A program made the position numbers and the translations under genes. DNA of 64,000 nucleotides from Rebecca billardiae RCC1528 (taxonomy: Eukaryota > Haptophyta), in contig OZ251228.1 of the NCBI GenBank assembly GCA_965240325.2, positions 2,294,001 through 2,358,000 on the forward strand. Direction: 5' to 3'. Below the pieces are notes generated by a model, which had not been told where the DNA came from, searched no databases, and saw only the letters and a program-made list of their open reading frames with translations. Below, piece after piece: positions 53,588 to 61,700 of this stretch; position 1 is the stretch's first letter, and each line of letters opens with the position of its first letter.

Positions 53588-54409
53588 ATGGCGGACCCGC
53601 ACGTACCGCAAGCCGGCCTCCTCGCCGCGACGGAGCACAACGGCATCATCGTCGATGAGCCGCTGCCTCCCGCGTCGCGCTTCGCGCTCAGCGATGGGCG
53701 CCCGGCGCGCGACGAGGACGGCGCGCCGCCCGCGGCGGACGGCGACGGCCCGGGCGCACCAGGGTCGTCGCGCCCCGGCGACGGCGCGCAGCCCCCGAGC
53801 GAGCGCGCTGGGCAGCACCGGCTGCGCTGGACGATCCGGCTGGCGCTCGTCCTCGCGCTGCTGCTCCTCCTGGGCGCCATCGGCCGCGCGTCCGGCGTAC
53901 GCCGCCTGCTGCGCGTGACGGTGCTACGCGAGCGCATCGGCGGCCTCGGCGCGGCCGCGCAGCTTCTCGGCGTGTGCGCGTTCGTGTGCGCGTTCTGCGT
54001 GGGCGAGCTGCTGCAGGTGCCCGCGCCGATCTTCATCATGATCGCCGCCGTCACGTGGGGCCGCTGGCTCGGCGCCCTCGTCGCGCACGTCGGCGCGCTC
54101 GCCGCAGTCGTCACCAGCCTGCTCGCCGTGCGGCTCGTCGGCGGCGAGCGGCTGGGCTCGCGCGTGCCGTCGCGCCGGCTGCAGCGCATGCTCGCCGAGC
54201 TCGAGCACGCGCCCGTGCGCGGGGTCGCGCTGATCTGGGCGTGCTGCTGGGTCGTGCCGTACATCAACTACGCCCTCGCGCTCTCGCCCGTCACGCTGCG
54301 CGAGTACGTGCTCGGCTCCGCGCTCGGGCTGGCGCCGTGGACGTGCGGACTCGCGTTTGCGTTTGACGCGGCGCTGCCGCTGCTCGAGAGGGCGGGGGTG
54401 GTGACGTGA
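53588..54409 (+). CDS. TVP38/TMEM64 (VTT, DedA-like) family membrane protein
   Basis: A 273-aa intronless protein with a disordered acidic/Pro-rich N-terminus (about 75 residues), then a VTT-domain core with several membrane segments (LALVLALLLLLGAIGR, LLGVCAFVCAFCVGELLQVP, GALVAHVGALAAVVTSLLAV). The end of the domain reads WVVPYINYALALSPVTLREY then VLGSALGLAPWT, a typical signature of the family. VTT proteins work in Golgi, ER or plastid membranes, and several are lipid scramblases. It is divergent to the coiled-coil gene, whose ATG lies 127 bp away, so they may share a promoter. The ATG at 53588 is the first in frame. Confidence 0.88.
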   Translation: MADPHVPQAGLLAATEHNGIIVDEPLPPASRFALSDGRPARDEDGAPPAADGDGPGAPGSSRPGDGAQPPSERAGQHRLRWTIRLALVLALLLLLGAIGRASGVRRLLRVTVLRERIGGLGAAAQLLGVCAFVCAFCVGELLQVPAPIFIMIAAVTWGRWLGALVAHVGALAAVVTSLLAVRLVGGERLGSRVPSRRLQRMLAELEHAPVRGVALIWACCWVVPYINYALALSPVTLREYVLGSALGLAPWTCGLAFAFDAALPLLERAGVVT

Positions 54410-54639
54410 GCACCGCGGCGCGCGGGCGGAGCGCGCGCCTGCTGATGCGGGCATCGCCGCCATCTAGCTCGCCGCGCGCGCGCGCTGACGGTCACAGTCG
54501 CACTCGGCGTACACCACTGGCGGTCGAGACATCACATATGAGTATTCTACCCCGCACTCGGTGTTAGGCAAGGTCCGGAGAGGTATTGAGGACTGATGAG
54601 GAGGGAGGAGGGCGCACCTCCCCGGGGGCGCCGGACGGC
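54410..54639. other. Intergenic stretch, no gene seen
   Basis: A short spacer after the VTT gene, with no recognisable feature before the palindrome cluster. Confidence 0.5.
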
Positions 54640-54642
54640 AGC

Positions 54643-54777
54643 GCTAAATCAGCCCGGGCCGATTTAAGCTTATCTCAGCCCGGGCCGATTTAAGCGCTTA
54701 AATCGGCCCGGGCTGAGATAAGCTCCGCGCGAGCTTATCTCAGCCCGGGCTGAGATAAGCGCTTATCTCAGCCCAGC
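54643..54777. repeat. Nested palindrome cluster
   Basis: Several perfect palindromic or mirror-related units built from TTATCTCAGCCCGGGCTGAGATAA and AAATCGGCCCGGGCTGATTT-like blocks lie side by side. One arm end (GCTTATCTCAGCCCGGGCTG) recurs at 56975-57002. These would fold into cruciforms or hairpins. Confidence 0.85.
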
Positions 54778-57013
54778 GGCTCGCGACTCGGCCTCGCGCG
54801 GTGCGGCCCGCCCGCTCCATGGCTGCACGCGCTGCTGTGTCTTCGGTGGCCACAGGGTGAAGTGTGCTGAGTCTAGTGGCGGGCCCAGCTCCACCCACCC
54901 CCTTCTCCCTGGCCCGCCCCGCCTGCCCTCGCCTGCATCGGATGCCTTCCTCGCGCATGCAACGGCCTCAGCCAACGCCATTGTTCCACCATCGATTCCA
55001 CCATCGACGGTCGCGGGTACTTGTACGTCGTGTGCTGTACATGTGTGTCATGTGTAATCGCACGCATGTGGCCACGGCCCACGTGCACCTGTCTGCCGTG
55101 TGCCGTTGCCCTTGTACCACGTTGCCCTTGTACCGTTCGCGCGTTGCGGCATGTGCTTGCCCAGCTTGGCATACTTGCCGGTCACGCTCGACGCTGGATC
55201 AGCCAATCATCGCGATCCCGTCAGATCGAAACGGTCCCTTCGCGCGGCGCACTACTCTGCGCGGCGGCTGCCGGTTCACGACCGAGCTTGGACCATCGGC
55301 TGACAGCTGTGGTGTGCGGCTCGCTGCGTCTCAAGTGTGGCAGGCGCTTCGGCAGAGTAATACACTGTCGACGGTCGTGGCGCCGCAGCTGGTGGGCTCA
55401 CCGGCGCCGTCGCGCTCGCAGCTTTCGGCGCGCTTGGCGAGCACGCCAAGGTCGCCGCGCGCACCGTGGTCCGCGTGCACACAACGGCCGCCGCGCGCGC
55501 CGCAGCCGTCTTGCGCGCCGCAGCCGGCGAGCGCGCCGCGGCCGGCGAGCGCGCCGCGGCTGCTGAGCGCGCCCGGCCGGCGAGCGCGCCGCGGCCGGCG
55601 AGTGCGCCGCGGCTGCTGCGCGCGCCCGGCCGGTGAGCGCGCCGCGGCTGCCGCGCGCCGCGCGGCTGGCGATTGCGCCGCGGCTGCCACGCGCGCTGCG
55701 GCCGGTAAGCGCGCCACGGCGGCAGACAGCGTAACTCGGCCGTCGCGCCCGGCCGGCGAGCGCGCCGTGGCTGCTGCGCGCGCCGCGGCTGCCGCGCGCG
55801 CCGCGGCCGGCGAGCGCGCCGAGGCCGACCAACGCGCCGCGACCGCCCCGCGCACGGCGACCGAAGGCGAGTCTGTGGCGGATAGCGAGCTTGCCGCTGC
55901 GGCTAGTGAGCGCGCCGCAACCGGCGCGGATGGATGGTGCAGCCGGGGCTTGCGCCACCGCGACCGGTGAGCAGGCCGCGCCAGCATGCGTAGGTATTGG
56001 CGAGCGCGCCACCGCAACCGGCGAGCGCGCACCGCACGGGCCACAGATGCCCATTGGCCCAACGCCGCAGGTGCCCATCAAGCCTGGCGCCAACACGTGA
56101 CAGTTGCGCGATGAGGCTGAGCGTGCTCGCCGGCCGCTGCGCGCTCACTGGCCGCGGCGGCGCGCTCGCTCGCTATCCGCCACAGACTAGCCTTCGGTCG
56201 TCGCGCACGGCCGCGGCGCGCTGGTCCGCCGCGGCGCGCGCGGCAGCCACGGCGCGCGCGGCAACCGCGGCGCGCGCGGCGGCCACCGCGCGCGTGGCGC
56301 ATGCGGCGGCCGCTGCGTGCGTGCGGACCGCGGCGCACACCGCAACCTTAGCTTGCTGTCCGTGCGCACCAGCCCCTGAGCCGCGGCACGCGCTGCGAGC
56401 TTGGCGTGCTCGCCGTGCGCGCCGACAGCTGCGGGCGTGCCGGCGTCGGCGCGCCCACTAGCCGCAGCGCCATGATCGTCCATGGAGCTGCGCCGGTGCC
56501 CATGCCTGTGCCGCTGGCACCGGTACGCCCGCGCGCGGCGGCCGCGGTGGCAACGTTCAGCACATTTTGAACAACGTGCAATGGCAACAGCACACAACCG
56601 ACTGTAGCGCACGGGCCGTGTTCACCCGCGTGCGACTACGCGCGGACATGGTCAACTGGCGAACGTCGATGGTGCGTCCATGGTGTTGGCTGCATGCTTC
56701 TCATGCGGGCAGCAAGTCCACAAGCCGAGTTGCCGCCGTGGAGTTGCATGCGCGAGGAAGGCATCCGATGCGGGCGAGGGCAGGCGGGGCGGGCCAGGGA
56801 GAAGGGGGTGGGTGGAGCTGGGCGCCCGCCACTAGACTCAGCACACTTCACCCTGTCGGTGTGGCCACCGAAGACACAGCAGCGCGTGCAGCCATGGAGC
56901 GGGCGGGCCGCACCGCGCGACGTGCGCTCCGAGTCCACGGCGGCCGAGTCGCGAGCCGCTGGGCTGAGATAAGCGCTTATCTCAGCCCGGGCTGAGATAA
57001 GCTCGCGCGGAGC
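54722..57013. mobile_element. Inverted-repeat-bounded element of about 2.3 kb
   Basis: The left arm, 54722 to about 54963, is the reverse complement of about 56740-57013 with indels; the tips are GCTCCGCGCGAGC and GCTCGCGCGGAGC. The interior is low-complexity GCGAGCGCGCCGCGGCCGGC-like repeat that opens long Ala/Arg frames on both strands and holds no recognisable gene. The form is that of a non-autonomous DNA element (MITE-like or larger). Confidence 0.65.
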
Positions 57014-57018
57014 CAACC

Positions 57019-57739
57019 GGTCCAGACCTCAGGATTATCCTTAACCTGCACGCCAGTGGGCGGGTTAAGGGTTTCGTCAGGTGCGCGCGCTGTGGCGGAC
57101 GCTCCCGCCGCCACCTCGCTCTCGCCTTCCGCCGCCAGGGCGAGGCCGCGCGAAGTCCAGTAGATCTTCCGATGGGACGCAGCGGGGCGGTAGCGAAGCG
57201 GTGAACTACTGTCGCTTGCGCGTGGCGCAGCGCTTCGCGCCCTCGCACCTCGACGGTCAGCTGCAGGCCCGCGCGAGCGCGAGCCGGTGTGCCGCCGCCA
57301 CATTCAGCCAGAGACATGCCGCGCCTTGCCTGCCGAGGCAGCGAAGAGGCACGCACGTGAAGCCGCTGGGCGCCATGGCGCGCGCCCATGACCGTACTGT
57401 CACATGGCTCACGCCGTCCTGGGATGCGCGCCTCGGGTTGCGCTCAGCGCGCGCATACTTTGCGGGGACGACAGCACGGCTGAAGCCGAGAGGCGGCGCA
57501 CACGCCCGTGCGGGCTCAAGGCGCCGAGAAGATGGTCAGACGCGAGTTGCCCGGCGCAGGGCGGCGCAGAAAGGCCCTATGCCTCTGCCCGACCGCGTGC
57601 GCCATCGCCGCGTGCACGTCTACGACCGCGGCGGCGCGGCAGCGGGCGGCGCCTCGCGGCGGATGGCTGTGGCGGGCGCACGCGGCGGGTTTTGATTTTT
57701 TCTCATTTTCCGAGTTTCCCAAATCCTGAGGTCTGGACC
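57019..57739. mobile_element. Small element with perfect 17-bp terminal inverted repeats
   Basis: GGTCCAGACCTCAGGAT at 57019-57035 is repeated exactly, inverted, at 57723-57739. The 721-bp unit lies directly beside the 2.3-kb inverted-repeat element. The interior shows no recognisable protein. Confidence 0.55.
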
Positions 57740-58080
57740 AATTCTATGATTTAAAGACACAGGCACGAGGGCGCAGCTCTCCTGATTCGTCTGTAGTGGT
57801 ACTGGTCGAAGCTTGCAGCAGTGGCAGTGGTGTGAGCGCGTTGGTGTTGGTCCCCATGGCGGATGTCGTTGTTGTCGTCGTCCGGACGTCGTCAGGCCCA
57901 CCAGGAAGTGCATGGGTACGAAATCAAAGGCGAGTGAGCATGTTGGCGTCGGCCAGGCCGTCCCCTACTTGGTCAGCAGCTGGTGCGGATGATGTCGTCG
58001 CCTACTTGGTCAGTGGCAGGTCATGGTGGACGATGGTGTAGCCTGTTCTTGGTCAGCAGCTGGTGGATGATGTTGTGGCC
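57740..58080. other. Intergenic stretch
   Basis: No gene. The segment 57745-57800 shares the GGGCG(C)AGCTCTCCTGATTCG block with 35568-35592. Confidence 0.5.
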
Positions 58081-58558
58081 GAAGTTAGTAGTAGTTGGAC
58101 TCGCCTGAGTTAGTAGTAGTTGGACTCGCCGAAGTTGGTAGTAGTTGGACTCGCCGAAGTTAGTAGTAGTTGGACTCGCCTGAGTTAGTAGTAGTTGGAC
58201 TCGCCGAAGTTAGTAGTAGTTGGACTCGCCGAAGTTAGTAGTAGTTGGACTCGCCGAAGTTAGTAGTAGTTGGACTCGCCGAAGTTAGTAGTAGTTGGAC
58301 TCGCCGAAGTTAGTAGTAGTAGTTGGACTCCCCGAAGTTAGTAGTAGTTGGACTCGCCGAAGTTAGTAGTAGTTGGACTCGCCGAGGTTAGTAGTAGTTG
58401 GACTCGCCGAGGTTAGTAGTAGTTGGACTCGCCGAGGTTAGTAGTAGTTGGACTCGCCGAAGTTAGTAGTAGTTGGACTTGTCGAAGTTAGTAGTAGTTG
58501 GACTCGCCGAAGTTTGTAGTAGTTGGACTCGCCGAAGTTAGTAGTAGTTGGACTCGCC
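58081..58558. repeat. 25-bp minisatellite, about 19 units
   Basis: Units of TAGTAGTAGTTGGACTCGCCGAAGT in tandem, with CTGAG, CGAGG and TGTCG variants and one unit with an extra TAG. It stands just downstream of the retrotransposon ORF on that element's strand and may be its 3' tail repeat. Confidence 0.95.
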
Positions 58559-58733
58559 GTCGGGGACTGGTTCCGGTACTTGTGGGGGATGGTCGTGTCT
58601 CTGCTGGGCCTGGTGGTTCTGGTTGAGCTCATCCTCCTCCCCCCCCCCCCCCCCCCCGGCGCTTGGGCAGTTCCCCCACCCTCCCCAGCAGGGGCCTCTG
58701 GCCAGCCTGAGTTCTGCCTGCGGGCCAGTGGCC

Positions 58734-61700
58734 TCAGTGGGCCTGACCTCGCAGTGCCCTTGGGACTGTGGTCCTGTAATGGCCCCTCCAGTGAGAGATG
58801 ACCCTGGTCTGTCCGAGTGCGCCCGCTGCCAGCCTGGTGGCCACTTGGGGCCAGGGTAGCACCTCAATGTGCAGCGGGTCGTGCCGGTTGTACTGGGGGG
58901 AGCCTGGGCTGTGGAAGACCTGGACCATACGAAGAGGGGCGCCGGTGTGAGGGTCTCTGGTGACCAGGACGACTGTGGTGTTCGCCCCTGCTGCCACACA
59001 GGGGAGGAGTGCATCTGCCAACGGGGTGCCAGCCTCTCGAACCGTGCCCAGGGTGGCAGCCGCTGCTGCTGCCCTCTGTGCGCTCCCATTGGGCTCGAGG
59101 TGGGCCGGCTGGGGGGCCACTGCGGCCGCCAGGACCCCCTGGTGCTGCGCACTCAGGGACAGGGCGTGCTGTACGGTGGCTTGCCTCAGTGCCTGGGCGC
59201 TCCTGGTTGCCCCTGCTGGGTCTTCGCGGGCCCCTGCGCGGGTGACGCCCAGTACCGCAAGGAACCCGCAGTTGGCACCAGTGCCATCGACGTCAGCATC
59301 CTGCAGTTCAGCTGCTGCATAGTAGGCATTGAGGGCCTGTTGGCCAGGTTCCTGCTGGGCCAGTGGGCCAGGGGGTGGAGGGGCCCTGCTGCCGGCAGGG
59401 GGCTGGCGCCCCCCTGCTGGGCCCTCCTGGCTGCTTGATGGGGGTCGGGGGCCCTGTGTTCGGTCAGGGGAGGGTGTGAGTCTTGGGCCGCTGGCGGACG
59501 ATCCCTGGGTCTGCCCATCTCTGGGGCTCGCTCCCCCTGTGAGGCGGCCGCGGCGGAGAGCGGTGAGGAAGTGTGCGAGGTCGTACCGGCGCTGGCGGCC
59601 CTCCGTCCCAGCTGTAGCTAGCTCGAGGCGCTTGTGGTGGATGTGGGTGGTGACGCTGACGATGGTAGAGTGTAAGCTTCCCACCTTGTAGCTGCCGTCC
59701 CGCCCGGCTGGCTGGCCATCCTGCTCGTCTGACTGGTCTGCATCGGCAGAGGCGCTGTTACTGTCTCCCCCGTCCCGCGCGGTCCGCCAGGGGTACTGTT
59801 TTGCGCTCTCCTGGGCGGCTGCCACTACTGCCTTGGGGATCTGGCCCGCATAGTAGTGCCGGTGGGCTGTAGCCTGCTCTGCCAGGTCTTGCCTGTCTTG
59901 CATCGGCATCCTGCCGCCAGTGCGCTTGTCAAGCATCCGGATGATGCTATGCTGTGCCATGCTCCTGGCGTCGGCGTGGGGGCAGTCACAGAAGACGTGC
60001 GTGGCAGAGTCCGGCCCAGGGGCGGCCGATCCTGCCTCGAGGCAGAACAGACATTCGGTGCCCAGCGTGCAGTCCGGCCATTGCTGGCTATATGGGACTG
60101 CATCCAATCCTGGGTTGGCCCCCGCAGCATCTTGATTATACTCCAGTGCCCCGACGCAGCACCTGAGGACGAACTTGGTGAGGCGCTCTGGCTTGGTGAA
60201 CTGGTTCCGCAGCGAGAGGGTGGATTCCTGGGTGTGTAGGGAGTCGTCCCCCATCTTGATGGCGTACTTGGCGCTCCTGCGCTGCCTCTCTGCCGCCTGT
60301 TCGGGGGACTCGTCGTTGCCAGGGGTGGGATCCAGGCGCGCCTCCAGGGCTGCTCTGCGGGCGCGCTCTATTACCAGCCTCCTGACAGGGAGGGGCCCTG
60401 ACTGCAGGAGAGCCCCTGCAGTGTCCACCAGCCCATATGCTGCAGGGAGCCAGACGTTCTTTCCTAGCCTGTGTGATGGGTCCATGCCATCCACAGCCAC
60501 TCGCTTGGCTGCCCAGTCCGCACACAGGTTGCATACAGTGCGGTCTACGTCTTCGGAGGAAGGTTCGGTGCCCACGAAGGCCCTGGTGGCTCTGCGCAGC
60601 GATGCCAGCTGGGGAGGGGGCACTGTGTAGGTGCCGCCCGACGCGTCCGGTTCCGGCTGGAGAATTTCGCGCACCATATCGTCCAGTGATGGTCCACCCC
60701 TTCCGCGTGAGTGGCCGCTCATTTGGGGGTAGTACATCCAGGTGGTGCCGCGAGAGCACTCGTCAATCACATGCAGGAGCCTGGACATGTGCGGGTTGTG
60801 GGCCTGATTCTTGCTCATTCTGGGCTCCCAGCCTGGGGGGCGGGTGGTATTTGGCTGGGCTGCCTGGCCCCCTGCTGCGGAGTCCAACGCTGGCCTGGCC
60901 CAGAGGAGGTGCTTGAGTGCATCGTCGCAGTCCCAGCTGACATGAATGGTGCTACCTGGTAGGCCAGCCAGGAGTTTGGTGAGGAGTGTGGCAGATGCCA
61001 CCTCCGAGTTGGCTGCAGTCTGCTGCCCGTGGTATGTGGCACTTGCCAGGCGCACGCACTCCTGGTCTCGCAGCCGGCCTGCGCCACGGGCATGTACAAT
61101 GTAGGCGGCCCCAGCGGCCCCTGTGGCTGTGTCTGGCTTGTACGACCCATCTACCCCCGCTGTGACGGTGGCTGCTGCCTGGGTCACGTCTGCTGGTGCA
61201 GTGGGCACATCTGCCTCATAGGCGGCCGTTCTGGCTTCCTGCAGATGGGCGGTGTACAGGAAATTTGCGGGGCTCGTGGCCAGTTTTACCGCAGTGCGGA
61301 CAATGAGGCCTGCCATTGCTTCCGCAGCTCCTGCGTGGTGCTGCACAGCCGTCCACACCATGCTGCTGCCAGTGTGTGTGAGATGGCTGAGAGCTGGGGT
61401 GCCCTGTGCGTTGAGCAGACGTTCCATGGACGTGCCATTATCGCTCAGGATGCTGCTCTCCATCGGGCTAGGCTGGCAGTCTCCCCCTGCACTTGCAGCC
61501 TGCAGCAGGGTGCCCATGGGGGTGTCGCCCAGGGCTGCGTAGTCCCGCGCGTCCCAGTCCGCTAACAGCTCCACGAGTCTCTCCTGATCAGAGGCCCTGC
61601 TAGGGATGAGGGGGGACCTGCAGGCCTCTCGCAGGGTCAGGTTGGCCAGTGTTGCGGAGCAGGCCAGCAGCCATGGCTCTGTGCCCCTGGGCGCGAGCGA

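Noticed and set aside
54864-55970. A 368-codon frame inside the 2.3-kb inverted-repeat element
   Set aside because: Most of it translates a low-complexity GCGAGCGCGCC repeat, the same region opens long frames on the other strand, and no domain is visible.
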